Assembly (NCBI GenBank): GCA_029857925.1
Contig: JAOUGF010000026.1
Coordinates: forward strand, 1-11,740
Direction: 5' to 3'
Origin: Gammaproteobacteria bacterium
GTDB lineage: Bacteria; Pseudomonadota; Gammaproteobacteria; S012-40
Length of the DNA: 11,740 bases
Below are positions 1 through 6,699 of this stretch, one piece after another. The translations under genes and the position numbers were made by a program. The notes beneath the pieces were generated by a model. That model did no database searches. It saw only the letters and a program-made list of their open reading frames with translations, and was not told where the DNA came from. Each line of letters starts with the position of its first letter. Position 1 is the first letter of the stretch.

Positions 1-1008
1 CACGCGTGCATCTAAGCGATTGATTTCACCGCGCTTAATCAATTCTGCAAGGTTTTGATCCAAGGTTTGCATACCCAACTGTTGGCCGGTCTGTATCGCC
101 GAATACATCTGCGGCACCTTATTTTCGCGGATCAGATTGCGGATCGCGGGGGTCGCAAGCATGATTTCATGCGCCGCGATACGCCCACCCTTTTGACGTT
201 TTAACAACACCTGCGAGATCACCGCGCGCAAGGATTCCGACAACATCGAACGCACCATTTCCTTTTCCCCTGCTGGAAACACGTCAATGATGCGGTCGAT
301 GGTCTTCGCGGCGGAGCTGGTGTGCAGCGTCCCAAACACCAAGTGCCCCGTCTCGGCCGCCGTCAGCGCCAACGCGATGGTCTCGGGATCACGCATTTCT
401 CCTACGAGTAACACATCCGGGTCTTCGCGCAACGCCGAACGTAAGGCCTGCGCGAAACCTTTGGTGTCGCGGTGCACCTCACGTTGGTTAATTAAACTTT
501 TTTTGCTTGTGTGCACGAACTCGATCGGGTCTTCTACAGTCAAGATATGGCTCGCGGTCGTCTCGTTGACAAAATTAATCATTGCCGCCAAGGTCGTGGA
601 TTTACCAGAACCGGTCGGCCCCGTCACCAAGATCAAACCGCGTGGCGAAGATGCGATATCCTGAAACACCTTCGGGGCGCCGATCTCTTCCAACGTCACT
701 ATACGGTTTGGAATCACGCGAAACACCGCGCCTGCGCCACGATTATGATTAAACGCATTCACGCGAAAGCGCGCTAGATTGGCGATTTCAAACGAAAAAT
801 CGGTTTCGTAAAATTCTTCGTAGTCCTTGCGCTGACGATCATTCATAATGTCGTAGACCAAGGTATGCACGGCCTTGTGATCCAGCGGTGGCACATTTAT
901 CCGTTTGATCTCGCCATCGACGCGTATTATGGGCGGTTCACCCGCCGACAAATGCAGATCGGAGGCACGATTTTTAACACTGAATTGCAGCAATTCGGCG
1001 ATGTCCAT
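1..1008 (-). CDS. pilT: Type IV pilus retraction ATPase PilT (3' end cut by window edge)
   Basis: Hexameric motor ATPase at the cytoplasmic base of the type IV pilus. It powers pilus depolymerisation (retraction), and so twitching, adhesion and DNA uptake. I translated the minus strand from the ATG at 1008, which starts MDIAELLQFSVKN as PilT proteins usually do. The 336 visible codons are continuous. The N-terminal PAS-like region (about 1-110) contains ASDLHLSAG. Walker A is GPTGSGKST with Lys136. The Asp box region is LTVEDPIEF (156-164), the Walker B region is LVGEMRD with Glu204, and the His box includes GTLHTSSAAKTIDR around His229. The C-terminal AIRNLIRENK region is also present. Family members are about 344 residues, so only the last 8-10 codons are missing. 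No strong Shine-Dalgarno is seen: AGGG lies rather far upstream. The gene is divergent from yggS. pilU often follows pilT in relatives, but it would lie outside the window. The identification is secure. Confidence 0.97.
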   Translation of the reverse strand, partial: MDIAELLQFSVKNRASDLHLSAGEPPIIRVDGEIKRINVPPLDHKAVHTLVYDIMNDRQRKDYEEFYETDFSFEIANLARFRVNAFNHNRGAGAVFRVIPNRIVTLEEIGAPKVFQDIASSPRGLILVTGPTGSGKSTTLAAMINFVNETTASHILTVEDPIEFVHTSKKSLINQREVHRDTKGFAQALRSALREDPDVLLVGEMRDPETIALALTAAETGHLVFGTLHTSSAAKTIDRIIDVFPAGEKEMVRSMLSESLRAVISQVLLKRQKGGRIAAHEIMLATPAIRNLIRENKVPQMYSAIQTGQQLGMQTLDQNLAELIKRGEINRLDARV

Positions 1009-1043
1009 GGCGCGTCATTTCAACCCTATGAGATACGAAGCTT

Positions 1044-1072
1044 TTTATACCACGTCGGTGACCCTTTTTAAT
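1044..1072 (-). promoter_or_regulatory. Putative sigma-70 promoter of pilT, extended -10
   Basis: Read on the minus strand, a -10 TATAAA (1049 to 1044) is preceded by TGG, giving an extended -10 (TGnTATAAA). A weak -35, ATTAAA (1072 to 1067), lies 17 nt upstream. The predicted start near 1037 would leave a leader of about 29 nt before the pilT ATG. The boxes are seen in the sequence; promoter activity is inferred. The same bases carry the opposing yggS promoter candidate. Confidence 0.5.
1044..1072 (+). promoter_or_regulatory. Putative sigma-70 promoter of yggS-proC-yggT-yggU
   Basis: On the plus strand TTTATA (1044-1049, 4 of 6 matches to the -35 consensus) and TTTAAT (1067-1072, 5 of 6 to the -10 consensus) are separated by exactly 17 nt. 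The predicted start near 1079 leaves a short leader of about 20 nt, with the AGAGGA Shine-Dalgarno (1081-1086) near its 5' end. The elements are the reverse complements of the pilT -10 and -35 boxes, so both promoters could not be occupied at once. Activity is inferred. Confidence 0.4.
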
Positions 1073-1098
1073 AGCGGCAAAGAGGATGGATACCTAAG

Positions 1099-1791
1099 AT
1101 GATGGATCAGCACTTGATAGAACAACGTTTAGCGGATGTGCTGCAGCGCATCGCACAGGCAGAACAACGCTTTGGACGTGTAAAGGGTAGCGTACAGTTG
1201 GTGGCGGTCAGTAAAACCCGTGCGGCGGAAGACATCGCCGCCGCGTACGCGGCCGGGCAAACCCGTTTCGGCGAAAATTACCTGCAGGAAGCCCTCGTAA
1301 AGCAACACACGCTACGCGATTTGCCACTGGAATGGCATTTTATCGGTCCGCTGCAAAGCAATAAAACACGCGATGTGGCTGCACATTTTGCTTGGGTACA
1401 CAGCCTAGACACACTCAAACACGCACAACGGCTGGATGCGCAACGCCCCGCTCACCTGCCACCTTTACAGGTTTGCATACAGGTGAATATCAGCAATGAA
1501 GACAGTAAATCCGGAGTTTCGGTGACGGAATTACCCGCCCTCGCACAGGCCGTAGCGGGCCTGCCTAGGCTGACGTTGCGCGGTTTGATGGCGATACCCG
1601 CCGCGTCCTATGAATTTGACATGCAACGCGCCGCCTTTGGCCAGTTGCGTGCGTTATGGTCACAATTGCGTGCGCAAGGCCTGGCCTTGGACACCCTTTC
1701 GATGGGCATGTCCGGAGACCTTGAGGCCGCGATCGCCGAGGGCGCGACGCTGGTACGGGTGGGCACAGACATCTTCGGCGCGCGCGGATAA
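1099..1791 (+). CDS. yggS: YggS/PLPBP family pyridoxal-phosphate homeostasis protein
   Basis: Cytosolic PLP-binding protein of alanine-racemase fold type III that buffers pyridoxal 5'-phosphate and affects amino-acid pools. It is not known as an enzyme in its own right. The 230 residues match the family length. LVAVSKTR carries the PLP lysine (Lys39), followed by FGENYLQEA, LEWHFIGPLQSNKTRDV, VNISNEDSKSGV, LRGLMAIP, and the C-terminal LSMGMSGDLEAAIAEGATLVRVGTDIFGARG region, quoted here only as a landmark. Two adjacent ATGs (1099 and 1102) are possible starts. The first is preferred because AGAGGA and GGA elements lie 8-12 nt upstream. It is the first gene of the run that continues into proC 74 bp downstream. 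The pilT-yggS-proC-yggT order is shared with Pseudomonas, which supports the call. Confidence 0.95.
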   Translation: MMDQHLIEQRLADVLQRIAQAEQRFGRVKGSVQLVAVSKTRAAEDIAAAYAAGQTRFGENYLQEALVKQHTLRDLPLEWHFIGPLQSNKTRDVAAHFAWVHSLDTLKHAQRLDAQRPAHLPPLQVCIQVNISNEDSKSGVSVTELPALAQAVAGLPRLTLRGLMAIPAASYEFDMQRAAFGQLRALWSQLRAQGLALDTLSMGMSGDLEAAIAEGATLVRVGTDIFGARG

Positions 1792-1865
1792 GCGGGTTTG
1801 GTAGCGTCTTTTGCATCACAAATCGGTTACACTGATACCATCCCCTTCAACTGTAGGACACGCAT

Positions 1866-2696
1866 ATGCAAGACCTCACCATCGGCTTTATTGGCGGCGG
1901 CAATATGGCCCGCGCCCTGGTGGGTGGCCTGATCGCCGCTGGCGTACCCGCGCGCAACGTGTGGGTCAGCGACCCTGTCGAGGAACAACGCGCGACCTTG
2001 GCCGCCCAATACAACATTCACACGACGACTGACAATACTGCAGTCGCCGATCAATCCGACGTGCTGGTACTGGCCGTGAAGCCCCAGCAAATGCGCGCGG
2101 CGGCCACCGCGATCGCATTGGCCGTCGCCCGACGTCGCCCGTTGGTGGTGAGCATTGCGGCGGGCATACGCATGGATGACTTGGCGCGATGGCTAGATAC
2201 ACCGCAGCTCGCGATCGTGCGCGCGATGCCCAACACCCCCGCGCTGGTACAAAGCGGCGCCAGTGGCCTGTGCGCCAACGCCTGGACCGACGATGAGGGT
2301 CGCACCATCGCCGAACACATCCTGCGCGCAGTCGGGTTGGTGCAATGGGTGCCGGAAGAATCCATGATGGACGCGGTGACCGCGCTCTCGGGCAGTGGCC
2401 CGGCATATTTTCTGCTGGTCATGGAGGCGCTGCACCAAGCAGGTGTCGCGATGGGACTGCCCAGCGAACAGGCCCGCCTGTTGACATTACAGACCGCATT
2501 CGGCACCGCGCGCCTGGCGCTCGAAAGCGAGGCCGACGCCGCTGAATTGCGCCGCCGCGTGACCTCGCCGGGCGGCACCACCGAACAGGCGATCAAGGTG
2601 CTGCAAGAGGGCCAATTAGAGGCGTTATTCGAACGCGCGCTGCTCGCCGCGCAAAAACGTGGTGCGTCTCTGGCCGCGCAGTATGGAGAAGGCTAG
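1866..2696 (+). CDS. proC: Pyrroline-5-carboxylate reductase
   Basis: Catalyses the last step of proline synthesis, NAD(P)H-dependent reduction of 1-pyrroline-5-carboxylate to proline, in the cytosol. The 276 residues are close to the usual 265-275. The N-terminal Rossmann motif GFIGGGNMARAL is at residues 7-18. VLAVKPQQM is near 68-76, and RAMPNTPALVQSGASGL follows from about 119. The signature DAVTALSGSGPAYFLLVMEA starts at 169, and SPGGTTEQAI of the C-terminal dimerisation domain starts at 234. The ATG at 1866 has an AGGA (1855-1858) seven nt upstream. A weak promoter (TTGCAT at 1811, GATACC at 1834) could exist in the 74-bp gap after yggS, but the -10 is poor. The stop codon abuts the yggT start with no gap, which suggests translational coupling. 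Confidence 0.97.
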   Translation: MQDLTIGFIGGGNMARALVGGLIAAGVPARNVWVSDPVEEQRATLAAQYNIHTTTDNTAVADQSDVLVLAVKPQQMRAAATAIALAVARRRPLVVSIAAGIRMDDLARWLDTPQLAIVRAMPNTPALVQSGASGLCANAWTDDEGRTIAEHILRAVGLVQWVPEESMMDAVTALSGSGPAYFLLVMEALHQAGVAMGLPSEQARLLTLQTAFGTARLALESEADAAELRRRVTSPGGTTEQAIKVLQEGQLEALFERALLAAQKRGASLAAQYGEG

Positions 2697-3272
2697 ATGG
2701 GCAATAGTTACGTTTCCAATGCACTGGTATTTCTAGTCCAAACTTTTTTTGGGTTTTTGTTATTGGCCGTCATGCTGCGTCTGATGATGCAATGGGCGCG
2801 CGCCAGTTTTTCTAATCCGGTCGCACAATTCGTCGTTAAGGCGACCAATTTTATGGTGGTGCCCCTGCGCCGCGTGATGCCGGGTTTTTTCGGCATAGAC
2901 ATCGCGTCTTGGTTGCTCCTCATCGCATTGCAGGCGGCGGAACTGAGCGTGATCGCGTTGATCTTCGGCGCGCACTTGTCGCTGCCCGCATTGTTGATGA
3001 TGGTGGCGGTGCATCTGCTGGATTTGATACTCACCCTTTATAAATGGGCGATTTTCATTTACGTCATCATGAGCTGGGTGGTGCGCGATCACTACAATCC
3101 CGTGCAAACCTTGTTGCATCAACTGACCGACCCGTTGTTGCGCCGTGCGCGTGGTATTTTGCCGCCGTTCTCGGGACTGGATCTGTCGCCTATCATCGTG
3201 GTGGTGGTATTGCAATTGCTATCGATGTTATTGATCGCGCCGTTGTCGGATTTCGCGCGCACGCTAGGTTAG
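2697..3272 (+). CDS. yggT: YggT family integral membrane protein
   Basis: Inner-membrane protein with two copies of the YGGT domain. Its function is not settled: links to osmotic or potassium stress in E. coli and to division or thylakoid organisation in cyanobacterial and plant homologues are family knowledge, not visible here. The 191 residues show hydrophobic segments at about 8-32, 68-90, 95-128 (probably one long or two helices) and 163-183. The repeated signature NPV...VVPLRRVMPGFFGID (from 40) and NPV...LTDPLLRRARGILPPFSG (from 134) shows the internal duplication. The ATG follows the proC TAG directly. A strong GGAGAAGG Shine-Dalgarno (2684-2691) lies inside the end of proC. The neighbouring yggU is 3 bp downstream. 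Confidence 0.93.
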   Translation: MGNSYVSNALVFLVQTFFGFLLLAVMLRLMMQWARASFSNPVAQFVVKATNFMVVPLRRVMPGFFGIDIASWLLLIALQAAELSVIALIFGAHLSLPALLMMVAVHLLDLILTLYKWAIFIYVIMSWVVRDHYNPVQTLLHQLTDPLLRRARGILPPFSGLDLSPIIVVVVLQLLSMLLIAPLSDFARTLG

Positions 3273-3275
3273 CGC

Positions 3276-3566
3276 ATGACGTGGTACCGCTGGCAGGGCG
3301 ATACGTTGGTGTTGGAGATACACCTGCAACCGCGCGCCACTAAGAATGAAGTGGTTGGCCCCCACGGTCAACGCCTGAAAATCCGCCTCAAAAGCCCGCC
3401 GGTGGACGGCAAGGCGAATGCGGCATTGCTGCGTTTTATCGCGGATTTATGCGACGTAACATTGCAGCAGGTCAGCTTGGTACGCGGCGATACGCAGCGA
3501 GAAAAAACCATCGCGGTGACCACGCCGCGACGCTTGCCGACGGGCGTGCCAACGCGCGCGGTATAG
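3276..3566 (+). CDS. yggU: YggU family protein (DUF167/UPF0235)
   Basis: Small cytosolic protein of the DUF167 family with no established biochemical role. The 96 residues match the E. coli protein in length. Recognisable family features are the early LQPRATKNEVVGPHGQRLKI segment, the signature SPPVDGKANAALLRF, and the later VSLVRGDTQREKTI. The ATG lies 3 bp after the yggT stop and has little Shine-Dalgarno of its own, so expression is probably coupled to yggT. It is the last gene of the plus-strand run; the next gene converges on it. The final residues (LPTGVPTRAV) are variable in the family. Confidence 0.9.
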   Translation: MTWYRWQGDTLVLEIHLQPRATKNEVVGPHGQRLKIRLKSPPVDGKANAALLRFIADLCDVTLQQVSLVRGDTQREKTIAVTTPRRLPTGVPTRAV

Positions 3567-3575
3567 TTTTTAACC

Positions 3576-3600
3576 AGCACACGGGGCATGCCCGGCTTTT
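3576..3600 (+). terminator. Weak terminator-like hairpin after yggU
   Basis: CGGG (3582-3585) can pair with CCCG (3591-3594) around a GCATG loop. AGC/GCT extends the stem after a 3-nt bulge, and TTTT follows (3597-3600). The core is the palindrome GGGCATGCCC (3584-3593). The stem is short and the T-run only four bases, so this is a tentative call. The 76-bp convergent gap between yggU and the phosphatase-like gene holds nothing else I can recognise. Confidence 0.25.
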
Positions 3601-3642
3601 GGTGAAAAATAAATCAACACTTGGACGGACACAGCGTGCATA

Positions 3643-4113
3643 TCATGACGCATTTGAAACCCTCGCCAACATCTGGTCTATAAACCCCGACCACACGGCG
3701 TTCGGTTCCCAAATCAACTGCATGATATCAAACGCCTGGTCAGGAGGCATGCCCTGTTCGAGCACACGATACAAACCTAAAAATGCGCTGGCGCGCATAT
3801 TCGCCGCGCAGTGTAAAAATATTTTTTTGCCCGCACTGCGTTTCATTGCCGCAAAAAATTGTTGCAAATCGCTTCCCAACGGGTGTTCCCACGCCACCGG
3901 GATGTGGATATATTCCATGCCCAACCCGTTTACCGACCCGGCCTCGTCACGCAATGAATAGCGCTGGTCATTGTGCAACGCGAGATTAATAACGACTTGA
4001 AATCCGGCGTTCGCAATGATCTTGAGTTGCGCCTCCGTGGGCTGACCGGAGGTGGCCAGCATGTCATTCACCGGCTGATAATTGTAGATATCATCGAGCA
4101 AATCATTGTTCAT
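3643..4113 (-). CDS. Small tyrosine-phosphatase-like / DUF442-like protein
   Basis: A 156-residue soluble protein with no signal peptide. It resembles the bacterial protein-tyrosine-phosphatase-like family that includes the DUF442 domain. Family-type features are ATSGQPTEAQLKII (20-33), GFQVVINLAL (38-46), the MEYIHIPVAWEHP segment (66-78), and an active-site-like loop FLHCAANMRASAF with His101, Cys102 and Arg107. The loop has four residues between Cys and Arg, whereas classical PTPs have five; this is as in rhodanese-like loops. No zinc or metallo-beta-lactamase domain is attached. Substrate and activity are unknown: it could be a phosphatase, a sulfurtransferase-like enzyme or a binding protein. 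The ATG at 4113 has only a weak ribosome site (GTGGTGA). It lies 34 bp downstream of the FAD oxidase gene on the same strand, probably the last gene of the lpoA operon. Confidence 0.72.
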   Translation of the reverse strand: MNNDLLDDIYNYQPVNDMLATSGQPTEAQLKIIANAGFQVVINLALHNDQRYSLRDEAGSVNGLGMEYIHIPVAWEHPLGSDLQQFFAAMKRSAGKKIFLHCAANMRASAFLGLYRVLEQGMPPDQAFDIMQLIWEPNAVWSGFIDQMLARVSNAS

Positions 4114-4147
4114 ACGTCACCACGACTTTACATCATTTTTCGCTTTT

Positions 4148-5542
4148 TTAAGGCACCCACACCTTGCCCGGATTGAGGATGCCCGCCGGATCGAACACCG
4201 ATTTGATCTGTCGCATTAGGTCCAACGCCTCTGCATCGAGTTCGCGCGCGACATAGTCGCGTTTTTCCAGGCCCACGCCGTGTTCGCCGGACAAGGTGCC
4301 GTTCAACGACAACACCAAATCAAAGACCTCATCGAGACAATGATAGGCGCGCGAGGATTCATCCGCGTCATCGGGATTAATCAGCAAATTGACATGGATA
4401 TTGCCATTGCCCGCATGACCGAAGTTGACGTTTGTAATGCGATACCGCGCGGTGATCTGTTCTAAGCGCGCCAAAAACTCCGGCATCGCAGACACCGGGA
4501 CGGCGACGTCTTCGTTGATCTTTTTCGGCGCGATGGTGCGCAGCGCCGGGGACAACGCCTTACGCGTTGCCCATAGCGCAGCGCGTTGTTCTGGGGTTGC
4601 GGCGGGCTCGATGCGTAAGACGCCCTCCACCTGCGCCGCGCGCGCGACACACGCGACGGCGTCTTCTATCGCCGCACGCGAACCATCGACTTCGATAATT
4701 AATAAGGCCCCGGCGTCTTGCGGTAAATTCGCATTTGAATAATTGCGAATCATCGCAATCGCCTTGGCGTCCATAAATTCCAGCGCGCAAGGTGTGACCG
4801 GTTGCGCCATGATACGGGAGACGGCGCGCGCGGCGCTGTGCATGTCGCGATAAATCGCCAACATACTGTGTTGCGTCTCCGGTAACGGCGTCAGTTTCAG
4901 CGTGGCTTCGGTGGTGATCGCAAGCGTACCTTCGGAGCCGATAAGCAAGCGCGTCAGGTCATAACCGACCACGCCCTTGGTGGTGTAAGTGCCCACACGC
5001 ATGGGGATGCCGCGCCCTGTGACGACGCGCAACCCCAAGGTGTTGTCACGCGGTGTGCCGTATTTGACGGCGCGCGGTCCTGCGGAATTGAAGGCTAGAT
5101 TGCCGCCGATCGTCGCATACGCGGCGCTGGTCGGGTCGGGCGGCCAAAAAAAGCCGTGTGGTGCAAGGGCATCTTGCAAGGTCTGATTAGTGACGCCGGG
5201 TTCGACGACCGCCATGCGGTTATCGGGATCGATGCGCACAATACGGTTCATGCGTTCCAGCGACAACACCACACCGCCCGCGATCGGCACCGCAGAGCCT
5301 GTGGTACCGGTACCGCGTCCACGCGCGACCACCGGTACGCGGTATTCAAAACAGGTCGCGATGACGCCTTGTACATCGTCTGCGTGCTGCGCTAATACCA
5401 CCGCCTGCGGGAGGCTGTGACGGCGACTGTTGTCATAGGCATACGCTTGGCAGGTGGCGACATCGGTATGGACAAATTCCGTGTTGACCGCAGCGCGCAA
5501 TGCCGCTAAAAACGCGGCCGGGAGCGTCGCGACGGTGGTCAC
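4148..5542 (-). CDS. GlcD-like FAD-binding 2-hydroxyacid (glycolate/D-lactate) oxidase
   Basis: FAD-dependent dehydrogenase of the VAO/PCMH superfamily, C-terminal FAD-oxidase type, which oxidises a D-2-hydroxyacid such as D-lactate or glycolate. The 464 residues include the FAD-binding loop VARGRGTGTTGSAVP (72-86), PPDPTSAAYATIGGN (134-148) and IGSEGTLAITTEATLKL (201-217). The catalytic/metal region is NFGHAGNGNIHVN (373-385, His376 and His383), with SGEHGVGLEK (418-427, His421) and a C-terminal FDPAGILNPGK. GlcD of E. coli is about 499 residues. No glcE or glcF subunit gene lies next to it, so it may act alone like single-chain D-lactate dehydrogenases. The start is GTG at 5542, overlapping the dolP stop as GTGA; the next in-frame codon of note upstream is a TAG. 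The exact substrate is not determinable from sequence alone. Confidence 0.88.
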   Translation of the reverse strand: MTTVATLPAAFLAALRAAVNTEFVHTDVATCQAYAYDNSRRHSLPQAVVLAQHADDVQGVIATCFEYRVPVVARGRGTGTTGSAVPIAGGVVLSLERMNRIVRIDPDNRMAVVEPGVTNQTLQDALAPHGFFWPPDPTSAAYATIGGNLAFNSAGPRAVKYGTPRDNTLGLRVVTGRGIPMRVGTYTTKGVVGYDLTRLLIGSEGTLAITTEATLKLTPLPETQHSMLAIYRDMHSAARAVSRIMAQPVTPCALEFMDAKAIAMIRNYSNANLPQDAGALLIIEVDGSRAAIEDAVACVARAAQVEGVLRIEPAATPEQRAALWATRKALSPALRTIAPKKINEDVAVPVSAMPEFLARLEQITARYRITNVNFGHAGNGNIHVNLLINPDDADESSRAYHCLDEVFDLVLSLNGTLSGEHGVGLEKRDYVARELDAEALDLMRQIKSVFDPAGILNPGKVWVP

Positions 5543-6306
5543 GGCGTGCCGCTAGGCGTAGCGGGCAACGGTATCGTGACGGCACCGTCGGACGGCGTGC
5601 TGGATGGCGCCGGGGCGTTGCTGGCGCTCGCGCTGGCGGCAGCGTTGGCGCTACCACCATGCTCCACCACGATCGCCTTGCCGCGTGTCGCGTTCAGGAT
5701 GCGGCTATCGCCTTCCAAATATTCAAACACCGTCACGACACTCTTCACGTCACGCGTATCGGCGACGATCTTTGCGAGACGTTTGGCTTCGTCTTGGGTA
5801 ACTAATCCCATTAAATATACATTGCCGCCGGAGGTCACCACTTTGGTGCGTGTGGGGACGCCGACATTAACCAGCAAACGACTTTTAGCCTCACTGGTGA
5901 CCCAGGTGTCACGCGTACGCGCTGGAATATCTGCCGTGGGTTCGATACGAATTTCATTATGTATCACACGTACCGAAGAATTGCTCATTTCGCGCACGAT
6001 TTCCACCACGCGGCTGCGCGCCTCAAGCGTAGGCGCCTCGCCCGTTAGCAACACAATATTATTAAAACTGGTCACCGCGACATGCACCGACTTTCCGACG
6101 CCGACATCGCCGTAAATCGCATCCGTCGCTTTCATCTCCATCGCTTGATCTTCCAACATCGAGCCGGTGGTGCGCCTATCCAGCGCGATTAATGCACCCG
6201 TGCCGCCGGCGACGACGGCGGTGGCGGTTATCGCTGTGCAACCTTGCGTGGCCGCTGCCAGCGTCATCACCATCGATACCAAAGAAATCTTCCGAGTATT
6301 CATCAT
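5539..6306 (-). CDS. dolP: Outer-membrane BON-domain lipoprotein, DolP (YraP)-like
   Basis: Outer-membrane lipoprotein that in E. coli localises to the division site and anionic phospholipids and supports envelope integrity. The 255 residues begin with a signal peptide ending in ATQGC, with lipidated Cys23. Position -3 is Thr instead of the preferred Leu, a weak lipobox. Residue +2 is Thr, compatible with sorting to the outer membrane. Two BON domains follow: about 55-122 (HVAVTSFNNIVLLTGEAPT) and about 133-198 (DTWVTSEAKSRL, NVYLMGLVTQDEAKR). E. coli DolP is about 191 residues. The extra length here is mostly an Ala/Ser/Pro-rich tail from about 215. The ATG at 6306 has AGGG seven nt upstream, over the yraN stop; a second ATG is adjacent. 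It follows lpoA and yraN as in relatives, but without diaA. Confidence 0.9.
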   Translation of the reverse strand: MMNTRKISLVSMVMTLAAATQGCTAITATAVVAGGTGALIALDRRTTGSMLEDQAMEMKATDAIYGDVGVGKSVHVAVTSFNNIVLLTGEAPTLEARSRVVEIVREMSNSSVRVIHNEIRIEPTADIPARTRDTWVTSEAKSRLLVNVGVPTRTKVVTSGGNVYLMGLVTQDEAKRLAKIVADTRDVKSVVTVFEYLEGDSRILNATRGKAIVVEHGGSANAAASASASNAPAPSSTPSDGAVTIPLPATPSGTP

Positions 6307-6315
6307 AGTTGCACC

Positions 6316-6699
6316 CTAGTTGGATGTTGAAAAAGCGTTGCGTATCCATTCGATATGGGGCGGTTGTTCCGCCTTAGTGGTAACACTCATGATATCAAAG
6401 CGCTGAACGGTATGCGCATACTGTTTATGCGTCAACAAAAAATGCTGCGCGGTGACCAATAATTTCTTTTGCTTGCGATGATTTACGCTCTCTGCAGGGC
6501 TACCAAAGCGATGATGACTGCGGCTACGCACTTCTACAAACACCAAGGTCATACCGTCGAGCATTATCAAATCGATCTCGCCCATTCGACAACGATAGTT
6601 GCGCATCACCGCACGCAACCCCTGTGCGTGCAAATATTCGAGCGCCGCCGTCTCCGCGAGCGCACCGCGTTGGCCCCGTTGGACGGCGATTTCGACCAT
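6316..6699 (-). CDS. yraN: YraN family protein (UPF0102), predicted nuclease fold
   Basis: Small cytosolic protein with a predicted restriction-endonuclease-like fold; its cellular role is not established. The 127 residues match the family length. The signature is RNYRCRMGEIDLIMLDG (33-49) followed by TLVFVEVRSRS (51-61), giving the acidic set Glu41, Asp43 and Glu56. The final motif residue is Arg58 (VEVR), where nuclease-type folds often have Lys. AVQRFDIMSV-type residues near the C-terminus are also family-like (here TVQRFDIMSV). The ATG at 6699 shares one base with the lpoA stop (TAATG), so the two are translationally coupled. dolP starts 9 bp after its stop. Confidence 0.93.
   Translation of the reverse strand: MVEIAVQRGQRGALAETAALEYLHAQGLRAVMRNYRCRMGEIDLIMLDGMTLVFVEVRSRSHHRFGSPAESVNHRKQKKLLVTAQHFLLTHKQYAHTVQRFDIMSVTTKAEQPPHIEWIRNAFSTSN

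Noticed and set aside
495..506. A run of seven A residues in the pilT coding strand (Ser-Lys-Lys-Ser), considered as a frameshift site.
   Set aside because: The frame is agc-aaa-aaa-agt, which does not fit the X-XXY-YYZ slippery pattern. PilT proteins have Ser-Lys-Lys here and the reading frame stays intact.
2051..2596. A 181-codon open frame on the minus strand inside proC, plus others at 1966-2406 and 2193-2438.
   Set aside because: They lie antisense to a full-length, motif-complete ProC. The translations are Arg/Ala/Ser-rich without family features. GC-rich codon use explains the long open frames.
3449..3961. A 170-codon plus-strand open frame spanning the end of yggU and the phosphatase-like gene.
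   Set aside because: It overlaps yggU in another frame and is antisense to a protein with clear family motifs. No ribosome site was seen.
5546..6115. A 189-codon plus-strand open frame opposite dolP.
   Set aside because: It is fully antisense to a recognisable two-BON-domain lipoprotein, has no ribosome site and no recognisable motif.
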